NCBI GenBank assembly: GCA_021442155.1 | Contig: CM038228.1 | Span: 11,325,179-11,389,178 of the forward strand | DNA length: 64,000 nt | Direction of reading: 5' to 3' | Origin: Cymbidium sinense | Taxonomy: Eukaryota; Streptophyta; Magnoliopsida; Asparagales; Orchidaceae | Shown: piece after piece, positions 22,709-34,194 of the stretch | Position numbering within the stretch: position 1 is the stretch's first letter | Layout of the letters: the number at the start of each line of letters is the position of its first letter | Translations under genes and position numbers: made by a program | Notes under the pieces: generated by a model | Told to the model about the DNA's origin: nothing | Seen by the model: only the letters and a program-made list of their open reading frames with translations | Database searches by the model: none

Positions 22709-25632
22709 CAGTGCGGCAACATGCTTTCCCCTAAGCCATCCAATCAAGAATCGAATGGCTAAGGTTAATTCTGTGATTCTAAAGGATTTAAATCAATGGA
22801 TCTAATCGATTTAATTAGGGACATCCATCCAAAACTCGCAGGATGGATGGTTCATGATTCATCCACTAGCTGCGGAGAGGAGGTGTCCATCCTCTCTTTT
22901 GCTTTGAGAGCTCACTAAGCATGGCTTAGGCTAGGATTTACCCCACACCATCAAGAGGTATATAGAAGAACATCCAATGGCTAGAATCTAATGGGATTAT
23001 AATTTCCTTCACAAAGGACAAAATATTTTTTAAATTAGGATCTATTTTGAACAATACCTCACCAGAGGCTATCACCGGTGCTTCCAAAAAGAGGTAGCTT
23101 CGTCTAGTGGAGATGAAGCCTTGTTGAAAGTATCAAGCCTTAATTTGAAGTGGATTTCTCAATTGACCAAGCTCCCCTTCAATGGATTTCGGCTTCGATC
23201 GAGGTCCCCCTTCCCGTGGCTTGGAGACTTGGGAAACATTTTGGGTGAGCTCGACTAGCTCCCTTGATGGTGCTTGCAAAGTGAATTTAGGTTTGGTGGA
23301 GAATTGGATGAATTGGAATTCCCTTTGGCCTCCTCTATTTTGACTTTGAAGAAAATCAAGAAGGAGATATTCAAGAGGCTTGGAAATGACCTTGGAAAGT
23401 TTGGAGGAGCTTGCATTTGATCACTCTAGCTCAATTGAATGCAATCAATGTCGTTTGAGTTGGACTAAGGGGGAGTATATTTCCCCCTACTTGGATCGGA
23501 CGACCGAGGCTTACTTTGCCATTTTTGATCAATCGAGGAGATTGATTTGGTTGTTTAGGCTATTAGGCACTCCATGTGGTTCATTTTTAGCAGAGGAGTA
23601 GAGGAGAGGGAGTGCACATGTGCTAAGTGAGTGTAGGAGGTGATCCAAATGACTAATTCCTATTGGAGGGGTCGGTTTGGCTTCGGGTTGGGTCATGGCT
23701 GACCCAAATCCATTTGGTCATGGCTGACCTAAATCCATTGGGTCATGTTCACCACCTCTCTCAGTGTCCAAATGGACCACTAGGAAGATGTCAAGTGGTC
23801 ATGAGATGGAATTGGCTAAATTCAAGTGAATTTGGCCATAGGTTACCATTTGACCTAAGGGTAAAATGGTCATTTGGCCTTGATTTTGATTTGGGCAGAT
23901 TTGAGATGATTCAAAAGTGGGTTGGGCCAAATTTCAAGTGATTTGGAGTTCATTTGGTTTGAATTGGTTCAATTTGACCCATTTAGGTCAAGTTGGGTCA
24001 ATATGGTTAGGTTGACCAATTGGTCAAATTGGGTCAAACCATGGGTTAGGCTAAGTTTAAATGATCATTTGGAGCCTATCAGTATCATTGGTTTGGTTCA
24101 ATTTGAGTTATATTTGATTTTATTTCATTTAGGTTCATTTTGGTCAAATGGGTCAAGTTGACCACTTTGACCCATTTGACCAATTTGGCCCAATTGGGTT
24201 AGGTCATGGGTTGGTTAAGGCTTGGTTGATCATTTGAAATATTTTTCAAGCTTTGGTTTCAATTAATTTTGGTTTTGATTTGATTTCAAGTTGATTTGAC
24301 CTTTTAGGTCAAGTTGGGTTCATGATCAATTGGGCTAGGTTGGGTCTAATTGGCCAATTGAAGCTTTGGTCAAGTTCAACAAGTGATTTAGAATGAATTT
24401 GATCTATTAGTTGCAATCAATTTGACTTAGATCAAGATTTGACCCATTTTGACTTTTTAGGTCAACTTGAGTCAACTTGGGTCAAGTAGCCAATTAGGCT
24501 AGGTTTGGCTCAAATGATAACTTGGTCAAGTTCAATGATTGATTATGAACTGGTTTAGATTAATGGTTTCAATCAATTTGGCTTATGGTGGATTTTGGCT
24601 AGTTTAGGTTTCATTTGGGCTAAGTGTTGACTTGGTCAAACATTAGGTTTGACTTGGTTTGACCTAATTTGAGTGATTGATCATCCTAGGATGATTGTTG
24701 CTCATAATGTGAGGCTTAGATGGGTTTAGTTCAATCCAATTTGGGTTGTATTAGAATTTGGCTAAAAAAGGTGCTTTAGGTAACTTTAGGTCAAGTGAGC
24801 CTAAGTGGGTGAATTGGCTTGATCAATGCTTGATTAAAGTTTGGTTGAACTCACATATGGACTTATGATTGAAATATAAATCTAATTGTAAGTGATTTGG
24901 AGTCAAATGGGTTTTGATTCATTTGACAATTTCAAGTCAAAGGATGAACATGGATTTGATAATTGAAGTTTATGTTTATATTTGGGCTTATGATTGAAGG
25001 ATTGATTGTTTGAAGAGAAAATCGAAAGGTTTGCATTGATTTGAGGGTGATTTGGCTAAGTTCAAGAATTTTACTTGAAAGGGTATAGGTTGGATTTAAG
25101 TTAGATTTGGATTTGAGTTTTGAATTTGGTTTTGGTTATTTGAATTTATACTTCATTTATATTTGTGAATATAAATGAGAATATAAATGGTTTATGAGAA
25201 AATCTTTTGATTTTGGAGTGATTTGTATTTAGTTTGAGCTAAGTCCATAAGATGAAATCAAAACGGCTTAGGAAAGATTTTGGATTTTGGAATTGATCAT
25301 GGGTTTTAATCATTTGAGATTTGATTCATGATTTGAGGAAATCCATTGAGTTAGAATTGATTTAGGATTTGATTTGGAATTGATTTGAATTTGAGGTTGA
25401 TTTGAATTTGAAGTTTGACTTGAAAGAAGGAAGTAAGGATTTGGTTCAAGCTATAGGGTAGGCAAGTTTTCCTAATACCTAAGGCATGACCTATTCCTAT
25501 ATCTCTTCTAAGTCTCTAGGGTTAGGTTAAGTGTTCACCTAATGTAGAAGTGTCTTGACTAAGGAACTCTTAATTTCTAGAGGTCTATGTCTAAGATGAA
25601 GTTGAAAGCTTACTCCAAAAGTGAGGTCAACA
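22709..25632 (-). repeat. M 3' LTR, second part (LTR start), after the R1 insertion
   Basis: Resumes the M 3' LTR on the minus strand. The stretch 22709-23100 is the inverse of R1 17870-18300 (AGAGGCTATCACCGGTGCTTCC matches the complement of AGTGCCGGTGATCACCTC). The stretch 23660-24680 is the inverse of the TTGACC zone, 25140-25200 carries a single ~177-bp subrepeat anchor, and 25612-25632 is the complement of the LTR start TGTTGACCTCA. Open frames at 23380-24161 are only chance readings of the simple GGTCAA-rich sequence. Confidence 0.82.
23660..24680 (-). promoter_or_regulatory. TTGAC-rich zone of the LTR, M 3' copy
   Basis: Inverse copy of the zone at 16200-17110, with many GGTCAAATTGGGTCAA-type words. 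It shows that the density of TTGAC cores is a family trait rather than a peculiarity of R1. Confidence 0.6.
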
Positions 25633-28610
25633 AAGGCACAATAGGTTTGGAGTGGTCGAGAAGGCATACCACGTGTGTGTTGGAGACGATCAACCACGCC
25701 GACGATCACAACATTAGAAATGATCTCCCATACTAGGTGTATAAAGAATAAAGCTTAGTGCAATGTGACTCTACTCATGTCTAAGATATATGAGAGTGAA
25801 AGGGGGAATCCATTAGGGATTAAGTATGTGAACCTTCCACTAGGGGAAGTAGGTTCAAGTCATCCTCTGGAGGATGAGAGGTTTGATTTGATTTGCATCT
25901 CGCTGGAAAGAAATTTGATTTGATTTGTTGATTTAGGATTTAGATGAAAAAAAGTGAACTCTCCATTAAGGGGAGCAAGTTCAAGTCATCCACTGGGGAT
26001 AAGAGGTTATAAAATCTGTTGGGGGATGAGAATTCGGGATCTGCTTGGAATGAAAAGATTTGCGTCTCACTAAGGAGAAGCTAATTGATTTGATTTGTTT
26101 AATTTAATTCCACTAGGGAGGTTGGTTGATTTACTTTATTTGTTTAGTTTGACTCCACTAGGGAGGAGGGTTGATTTTGTTTCAGATTTTAAATTTTGAA
26201 TTTTGAGATGGACCTTGTCATTTGATGGACCGCCGGTAGGCCATGTTAGCCTTGATTACTTTAGATTTACCAATCCAAAGGGTAGTCTACCAACCACAAA
26301 GGACTATCACCAAAGGGTTGCCTTTTAGGTGTGCAATAGTACTAGAAAGAAAGTATAGTAGACTTACATCCTCAAAGTAGGATCATCTAGGGTGATATTG
26401 GTAGCGGATGAATCTAACCTAGACTATTAGTGAATCGTTGAGGGACTTAAATTAGCTCAAAGATAGTCAAAATTATTTTCATTTTTTAATTATTTTTTAT
26501 GGATCCCCTCATTTTGCAATGGAATGCACTGAGTAGGGGCCATGTTAGCCTTGGTCTACTTCAGATTTACCAATCCAAATGGGTAGTCTATCAACCACAT
26601 AGTAGGACTATCCAACCAAAGGAGTGCCTTTCAGTTTGCAATAGTTAATTCAGGGAAGAAAGCACGGGACACACATCTTCCTGAACAAAAGACCATTGGG
26701 GTGATCGATTGCTTGTGCAACAAATTGAACCCGACCTAGGGCTGACTATTGAGTGAATGCCTCTGGGGGACTTAAATCAGCTCAAATATGGTCAAAATTA
26801 ATTTCATTTTTAGTTATATTTGATGGGTCCCATCAGTTTATGATGGACTGCACTGAATAGGGGTCGTGTTGGCCTTAGCTTACATTCAGATTTATCGATC
26901 CAATGGGAGTAGCTTCCCGGCCGAGGGGAGAACTATCCAACCAAAGGGGTGCCTTTTGGTTTGCAATGAATGATTTAGGGAAGAAAGCATGGGGACTCAC
27001 ATCTTTCTTGAATAAAAGACCACTGGGGTGACACATTATCAAGGTAACATGCCAACCCAACCTAGGGCTACCCGTCGATTTGCGACAATTATGCTAGAAA
27101 GAATGCATATTAGACTTACATCTTCCAAAGCAAAATGGCCGCCGGGGCAACCTGATTGTGGCAAAATAGATTGAACCCGACCTAAGGGTGACTACGGAGA
27201 GAGTGCCGACCTGGGGACTAATCTCTACTCAAGCATAATCAGGCAATTTCTATAGAGAATTTTGTTGAAACAGTCCTGAAGATAGGATGCCTGCTTGTGA
27301 AAGGGGTTGCTAGGGGCTTGAATTCCTAATCTAAAAGCGAATAAATTTGTTTGTTTGTTTTTTTATTTATTTATCATGGACCCTGATCATGAGGGATCAT
27401 GAGAAGCTTATATCTATCTCATTATGAACTAATGGAGAATCTATGCATCCTGAACAAATTCTCCAACCGGGGTTCTCCAACCAATGTGGGTGGCAACTAG
27501 GAAAGAGGGGCTATCCAATCCAAAAGTAACCCAGGTAGTGTCTAAATGGGGTCGCAAAGGACATGATCCAAGCAGAGTGCTCGCAGGGGAGGTGCCACTA
27601 AGGGCTTTATCCAAAACTCTAAAGAAGATTGTATTTATAGGTATTCGGTGGCCAACTCAAGAAAAAAGTGCAGGGACACATATCTACCAAGAGTGGTGTA
27701 TCCACCGGCGAAGTCAGCCGCAAGATAGCAACATCAACCAACTTAAAGTAGTTTGCAACAATCGCCTAAGAAGAAAGCATCGGACTCACATCCTCCTGGA
27801 ACCGATTGTTGGATAGTCTATCTTCGCTACATATCGATGACTAGAGATTAATGAGAATATCACTGGGGACTTATATCAACTCAAAAGTAGTCAAGAAAAA
27901 GGAGCCACTCTTATCCTAAACCTCATATACTGCTAGATCATGATGGCTAGTCCAAAAGAAAGCATGTAGACTTACATCTTATTAAATAGTCAACATGAGG
28001 TAGCTACTGGGTCGCACAAAGGAAGTCTACCAAACGGGCCATTGGTTTGCAAGTGGTCAAGAAAGAAAGCCTGGACTCACATCCACCAAATAAATGACCA
28101 CTAGGGTGACACACTAGCAAGGTAGTATGGTAGCCTGACCTAGAGCAGCTAATGAGTGAGTGTCATAGGGGGCTTGCTCCCACATCAAAATAGCCCTAGA
28201 CAAAAGATATATTTTTATATTTGTATTTGTGTTTGAAGAGGACAGCATGCTTCTTGGGTTATCTCACACCTATCCTAAAACACATTTAAAAGTTGATGAA
28301 ATGGTGTCACGAATGGCGATTATGATCCCACTAAGAAAGGATGTCGCTTGGGTTCTCTTACACCTAACTTAGCTGTGCTAGTCGAAATAGGATGCCTCTC
28401 GGGTTCTCATAAACCTACTCTAGTAGCGCTGGGGGATTGTGTTTGATTTGTGTTTGTGTTATGAAAGAAGGATAAGATGCCTCTTGGGTTCTCTTACACC
28501 TACCCTAAACACATCATGATAGATTCACAAATAAGCAAACAACGCTTTGAAAGAAGAGAGTCTTTGATGAAGCATGAAATTTTTGATGATAATTATTTTC
28601 AAACATAATT
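25633..28610 (-). repeat. M internal 3' non-coding region with three classes of tandem repeat
   Basis: Lies between the integrase end and the 3' LTR. It holds: (a) 25825-26190, repeats around CCACTAGGG(G)A followed by GGTTGATTTGATTTG; (b) 26215-27190, three copies of a ~300-bp unit whose anchor (C)CATGTTAGCC or its variant lies at about 26241, 26541 and 26864, with worn copies continuing to about 28180; (c) 28240-28500, four copies of a TTGGGTTCTCTTACACCTA-like word at about 28255, 28350, 28401 and 28478. P has matching, shorter inverse repeats at 53111-54440. No purine tract of the usual PPT kind is visible next to the LTR start. Confidence 0.75.
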
Positions 28611-29710
28611 TTATGGGTAATATTTCTTCAAATAGTGCCCATTAATTGGAAGCATCGGGTGTTCCCCTTTACAATCAATGAGTTGATAAGATCCTCCTTG
28701 GTAGGCCTTCTCTATGATAAAAGGGCCTTCCCAAGTGGGTATAAACTTGTCTCCCATCTTTCGACTAGTAATAATTGGTCTCCTAAGAACTAAAACAAGC
28801 TCTCCTACTTGAAAAGCTCTAGGATGGACTAGCTTATTGTGAGCTTGAATCATCCTGGCTTTGTATAACTCGAGACTTTGGCATGCTCGTAGGCATCTCT
28901 CCTCCAAACCTTCGAGCTCTTCTAACCAAAACTTTGCATCCTCAGTGATTTACTACCATTGCTATCCTGGATGGGAGCTGAACTTCTAATGGTAATGACT
29001 CGCATCCATAGGAGAAAGTAGATTGAGTTTGAGTTCGATGTGTGGATGCCCACAAGGATTCAAACAACTGCTCATGCCACTATCACTTATTGTCATCGAG
29101 TGTCTTCTTTAATATATAGATGAGAGTTTTGTTGAATACTACTGCTAAGCCATTCACCCTGGGATAGTAAATGGTGGAGTATCTCCAATTTATACTATGT
29201 CTCTAGAAGCTATTGATCTTGGTGCTTTGAATGCAATATCATTATATATAATTGAGGCACCCCAATATATATATGATATGGTTCCTAAAAATTGAAGCAC
29301 ATACCGAGTGTGACCTCTGAGTGGGATTGTCTCACTTGGAAAAGTAATGGTGGCGCTAGATGAACCGATGACCCTTGGAAGATGGAGGATCAATAGGACC
29401 CACTATGTCAATACCCCAACACTAAAATGGCCAATGAGGCCTAGGATGTAGAATGTTGGGTGATTGTAGGAACCTGTATTACACGATGGCATCTCCTAGC
29501 TACGCTCATGCACCTATATCATCAAAAGTAATATCCTAGTCTTGATCTTTGCTTTCATCTTCGCATAATTGATGTGCTTTGCGATAATGTATGTAATGAT
29601 CTTACGGGCTTTATGTTTGTCTAAACAGCGTAACCACATTTGATCGAAAGACCGTCGGTATAAGGTGCCATCCACAAGAGCATAAGAGAGATCTCTCTGC
29701 TTCATCTGAT
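28611..29710 (-). pseudogene. Element M integrase remnant
   Basis: Ty3/gypsy integrase, which would join element DNA to the chromosome. At 29705-29514 the minus strand reads LVDGTLYRRSFDQ, then LRCLDKHKARKII, the conserved entry to the HHCC zinc domain (usual form DG.LYRRSF...RCL...EA). The catalytic core (29500-28950) is badly broken. The DDE residues could not be located with confidence, although GLIGHFSVGVLT and a GQ-type stretch near 29460-29400 can be followed. The C-terminal part is a clean 98-residue frame (28907-28611): AFQVGELVLVLRRPI, then KFIPTWEGPFIIEKAYQGGS, which is the GPF/Y module of gypsy integrases. No chromodomain follows. Confidence 0.85.
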
Positions 29711-30700
29711 GGGCTCATGATTTCTCTTGAGATAGTTTTCCTGTATTCAAGTAATCTATGAATGGTTTCCTCCAATTTAGCTCCTCATCTTTATTGGTAA
29801 TGGCCACATCCCCTTCAAGAGAATGTCTCTTGATGAGTTTAACGTCAATAAGGGATAGGACTTGTTTGTTTTGGACCTTTATTGGAATGGACTCATCTTC
29901 CGGAAATTCTTTGGCGAGTTTGGCCAAAGAATTTGCTACTGCATACTCTCCTAGAGGAACCTTGTAGATGGTGACCTCAGGGATTTGGGCCAACAACTTC
30001 ATGGTGTACTGGGACTAAGCTTAGTTTTAACCTTGTAGGACCCAACAACTGACCCGAGAATGTAGATGTTGATGCTCTTGACAGACACTATAATAGTTAA
30101 CTTTAGACCGATAATCAAAGCCTCATACTTGCCTTCATTGTTGGTGCATGGATTGGAGAGATAGTCACATCACGATCTGGAGTTAAGAGAACTATTCCTA
30201 CCCTTACCTTTCCTGGAAGAGTACATTATGGTTCTTCTCATTTTTGAAAGGAATCTGCACCATCAAAATACATCTCCCAATGGTGATTGTCAACCTCCCC
30301 TAAGTTCATGATTTGTTCATCAGGGAGATCATCACTAAATGGGGAATCAACAGAAAGTGGGTGTGTCGCTAAGAAATCCAAGGCTTATCTTTTTACCGCA
30401 CGAGGGTACAAATGTAATATCAAACTACAAGAGAATCATGAACCATCGTGCCAACCGTCTGGATAACGTTGGTCATGTCATGAGATACCGCAGTGGATTG
30501 ATTCTTGAAATCAAGTTCACCTTATGAGAAAGCATATAATGTCGTAACTTTTGGGATGCAAAGATTAAAGCTAGACAATGTCAATAGGTGGGTAGCGGGA
30601 TTAGATGGTAGTAGAGAGCGTTCTCCTTCCCTTCATCATTGGTTTGAGCCAACAAAGTACCAAGGGAGTCATCCAATGCAGCATTGTAGAGGATAAGTGG
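29711..30700 (-). pseudogene. Element M RNase H remnant
   Basis: RNase H degrades the RNA strand during reverse transcription. Around 30290 the minus strand reads WEMYFDGADSFQK, the start of the domain with its first acidic residue (usual WKMYFDGASN). Around 30360, ALDFLATHP then DLPDEQIM matches the linker ADFLAAHP...DLPDE seen just upstream in Tat-lineage elements. At 30002-29715 an open frame of 95 residues begins MKLLAQIPEVTIYKVPLGEY then ANSLAKLAKEF, the end of the domain (usual ADALAKLA) and the spacer to integrase. Stops and frame changes separate these pieces. P lacks nearly all of this region. Confidence 0.82.
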
Positions 30701-31560
30701 CATGCTTGCCCGGGATAGGGGCTGTTAGAAATAATGACTTCACCAAATATTGTTTAATATCTTCAAAAGCATGCTAACACTTATTATCCCACTTGAACTT
30801 AGCATCATTTTTGAATGGCTTGCATATTCGCCATAGATTGGAGATAAAGTGTCTTAGATACGCCAACCACCCTTGGAAAGATCTGAGTTGAGTTAAACTT
30901 TTAGGGGTTGCATTTCTAAGGTGGCTTTGATCTTTTCTAAGTCTATCTCTGTTCTCTAGTGTCAGACAACAAACCTAGGGAACTTACCTGAAGCTACTAT
31001 GAATTCACACTTTAGGGATTCATTTTGAGGTTGTATTGCCTTAACTGTTCGAAAACTACTCTCAAGTCAAAGAGATGGTCTTCCTTTTCTTTGCTTTTGA
31101 CTACTATATCATCAATATAACATTTAACTTGATGATGAATGAGTTTGTTGAAGATCTGATTCATTGCCCATTGGTATGTAGCACCGATTTTAAGGTCAAA
31201 AGGCATGACCTTATAACAATAGATTCGATCGAGTTCAAAAGTAGTTTCTTTCATCATCTTGAGGCCATCTTGATTTGGTTGTAGGATGACCCATCAATAA
31301 AGGAGAAAGTTGCATTAAGATGAGGTGTCCACCATTACTTCTTGGTATAGGAAGTGAAAATTCATCCTAGGACATGCCTTATTTAAGTCCTTGAAATCAA
31401 CGATATGTGAATTTGGCCATTCTTTTCTTAACTGCATGACACCAAGCAATCGTAGGTATTTTTTTTCCATGATGAAACCAAAGATCGATCGCTTGACTTC
31501 AAAATGACATGTTATTCAATTTCTAATCATCGCATCTAGGAGCTTGTTTGATAGAGTTAA
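30701..31560 (-). pseudogene. Element M reverse transcriptase remnant
   Basis: Ty3/gypsy RT. Reading the minus strand from 31450, VDFKDLNKACP is the first catalytic box (usual VDFRDLNKACPKD), with the Asp present. The frame 31257-31012 gives YCYKVMPFDLKIGATYQWAMN and then CYIDDIVVKSKEKEDHL, the Y-[IV]-D-D active site intact. The thumb and connection continue through NPLKCEF...VASGKFPRF (about 31000-30960) to about 30760, where the RNase H side begins. The core is one of the better preserved parts of M, but frames shift between boxes. Confidence 0.88.
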
Positions 31561-32640
31561 CATTAGGGTATTGCTAGTCCAGGATTTCACGCCGAGATAA
31601 TCCATCTCTTCATAGCTCCATGCAAAGCCTTAAACTCAATAAATTAACTAAGTTCATTAGTTTCTTCTTCATTCAGTAGAGAACTAATGTAGGTAGGGCG
31701 TGGATTTTCTTTTGTTCTGAGATTGATTTCTTCGAGTTTATCGATAGTTAAATGAATTTTCTCTTCAAATTCTGGAGGTGCTTCTTTGATTTGAAGATCA
31801 TCAGGATCATCTAAAGTTTCTAAACACACCCTCATAAAAGTTAGGTTTGAGAAGAACCTATCACTATGATTGGTGACAACTAAGCATCGTCATCTCAATG
31901 ATCCAATATCCTAATCCTAGTGGTCTTGATTGTGCATCCAGCTTGAGATACTCCTCATGCTTGGACCATGTATAAGGAATCAAACTGTTCTTTGCAAGAT
32001 TATGAACACAAGATGAGTACCAATTAAAAGATAATTCTATTAAATCTTTATATGAATTATCTTCAAGTTCTACATCAGCTTCTGGACTTGAGGATGATGA
32101 TCCCAATAAGAATCTCTTTGGTTTGGCATGACTGATTCCTTAACTACTAAACTTTCAACTTGAGAGGTGAAAGTTATGCTTATGAATACATTCATGTGGA
32201 GGCTTATCACTTAAAGTGTCACCTCCAATGAAACTTGAGAAACGAAAGTGAGGTTGAGCTAAGTTTCCAACCTGCTAAGTCTACATAAACCTGATTTGAA
32301 TACATTCATGATTTGCTTGGAGGCCTAGTCTTCATCACTGTCTGGCTCGAGTGTCACCTCCAATGAAACCTGTTGAGAGGGGTTGGCTGGTATGCTAATC
32401 ACATGAGACTCATTCTCCGAGTTGGATTCTAAGTCTATGTGAATAGTAGGGGTACTCCTGTGAACTGGAACATAACCCCTGTCATCGCCCCAACCGTGGG
32501 GTCTTCTACCTTAGAATTGCCTCTGTCCGCCTGGAGTTGAGTCATCTTACCCATATGTCCATATGGTGGAACGAACTGTGAGTGGAATGTAACACGTGGC
32601 TCTACCTTTTCCTTAGTGTCCTTTTCTCACTCACTTGTAC
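31561..32640 (-). pseudogene. Element M protease-RT linker
   Basis: At 31835-31644 the minus strand reads LTIDKLEEINLRTKENPRPT, then YISSLL, the typical block before the RT of Tat-lineage elements (EEVNLGTEE.PRPIFIS.LL). At 32106-31864 an acidic, Ser-rich frame (SSSSSPEADVELEDNSYKDL, then IELSFNW) matches P at 51580-51650, so it is a shared part of the polyprotein. Its function is unknown. Confidence 0.7.
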
Positions 32641-32740
32641 TTTCCTTTTTTTTTCTTTTCTTTTTCTTTTTTTTTCTTTTTCCTTTTTTTCTTTTACTTC
32701 TTTTTCTTCTTTTTTCTTTCATATTTAAATTTTGACCAAG
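32641..32740 (-). other. Polypurine tract on the element strand (Lys/Glu-rich coding stretch)
   Basis: About 85-100 bases that are almost pure C/T on the + strand, hence G/A on the M strand, between the protease and RT. P has a shorter counterpart at 51018-51080 that reads KIKKKKKQKKRK, so it probably encoded a basic linker. In M it has expanded. It is the longest purine run in the M internal region. Confidence 0.65.
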
Positions 32741-33460
32741 TTTGTAAGAAAAGACATTTTAATTTTGAGGAAGATAGTAGGTCGCATTCTCATATATCTC
32801 GACCTCTCTAATTGAAAAATGGTATTTCATCTCCTTTGACATACTATTCGATTTCATCCACTTGGAACTTGATGCACTGATGAAGAGAGGATGGAATCAT
32901 CTTGTTCTAGTGTATCCAAGGTATACCGAGCAAAGTAGTGAATGATGTATTCAAATCGATTATATAGAACTTGGCTTCAGTCTTCCAGTCACCTATTTTT
33001 AAAGGTAACACATTGGAGCATAAATCCCTCTCGCCTTTTTCATTGAATCCTCTCAACATTATCTGATCTCCTTGGAGTGCAGAGATTTCAATCTTCAAAT
33101 AGGCAAGGGTCTTTAAACTCATAATGTTCACCGATGCACCTAGATCAACTAGATCACTAGAAAGTCTGAATCTGCCTATATCCAATGTGATGTAGAGGAG
33201 ATGGTTGTGCTCCATGTCCCCCAGAAGAAGATCTTCATCCGAATGTGACTTGGGCTTCTCTTGAATAATGTGCCTCCTCTCCAACGCCAACAAGCTAAGA
33301 ATATCTCTGGATCAAGATGAGCCTTGATTAATGATTCCCTCATCTCTTTGGATAAGACAAGGGCATCATATACACTTAGTTTAGCTGACAACTTTCTTAG
33401 GTGAGCGAGGATATTGTAATCAAGTCTAGGCTGATCCTCCACAAGCATATCCATGGGTGG
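32741..33460 (-). pseudogene. Element M aspartic protease remnant
   Basis: Retroviral-type aspartic protease that would cut the Gag-Pol precursor. The frame 33293-32907 contains GRFRLSSDLVDLGASVNIMS, then LKTLAYLKIE, and ends FTTLLGIPWIH, matching the Tat-lineage pattern LVD.GASVNIM...LLGRPWIH. The active-site triplet is D-L-G where most retroviral proteases have D-[ST]-G. P has D-P-G at the same place. The preceding piece at 33454-33180 (LDYNILAHLRKLSAKLSVYD, then ALVLSKEMRESLI) is the conserved run-in to the protease and is in another frame, so one frameshift separates them. Confidence 0.85.
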
Positions 33461-34110
33461 AGCATCCTATGGAGGGGTTGTTTGCTCATTAGAACCAATG
33501 ACTTATTTTCCCTTTTCTTGAGGTGTTGTCCTAGGAGGTAGAACCTTATAACTACGGAGGTTAACTTCGGTGATCTCTTGTGGCGATTTAGTGGAAGATT
33601 CTACCTGCTCGTCAGGCATACCTACAACTTCTCCTATAAGACCCTCGGAATCAAATGATTCCAAGTATATCTCAAGAGGTGAAATTATATTATTCAGAGA
33701 AGGAAAGTCCATATCTGAATCAGAAAGAGAAAGATTAGAGTTGTTATAATTATTATTTAGACTTAAAGAGTTTCATATAAGAGTAAAGTCAGACAACCCA
33801 TCAGAAGTGACTCAGATGTAATTCAAACTAATTTATTCCTTGATTTCTTAGATTTAAAAGGAGGCATATAGTAGAAATCTAGTAAATTAAGTGGGATGAG
33901 GGATTTGATGCCTTCATTTGCTCATACAAGATGTCTACTAGAAGAAGAGCAAGTTAAAGTAGAAATGCAAGGTGTAAACCGGTGGAATGGAGGTGGACTG
34001 CGCTACTATCTCTCAAGCAGTATTGCTACGCTACAAGCTCTTACTATCTGTTGCCTTTGGCAAATTGCAACCTTCCTTGATGTTGAGGTCTGAGTCCTGC
34101 ACTGTAAGGA
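33461..34110 (-). pseudogene. Element M gag-protease spacer, truncated at its gag side
   Basis: The frame 33712-33503 (GEVVGMPDEQVESSTKSPQE, then ITEVNLRSYKVLPP) matches P at 50120-50250. Similarity to P can be followed back to about 34100 (complement ACATCAAGGAAGG, P position about 49690) and then stops. Everything that P has between about 46660 and 49680 (ORF1-like, Gag and zinc-knuckle parts) is missing, so M has a deletion of about 3 kb ending here. Confidence 0.75.
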
Positions 34111-34194
34111 AACTTTCTTGATTTTAGAAATAATCTTTTTTAGAAGTTTAGGATAAAGAGATATCCTGACATTCTTTTATTTTGATTTAGAGTT

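Noticed and set aside
23380..24161. Several + strand ORFs of 73-92 codons
   Set aside because: They are readings of the simple GGTCAA-rich LTR zone, have no counterpart in frame in other LTR copies, and show repetitive composition.
27484..27816. 110-codon + strand ORF
   Set aside because: It lies antisense to element M in the 3' repeat region, matches no family, and is not kept in the P counterpart.
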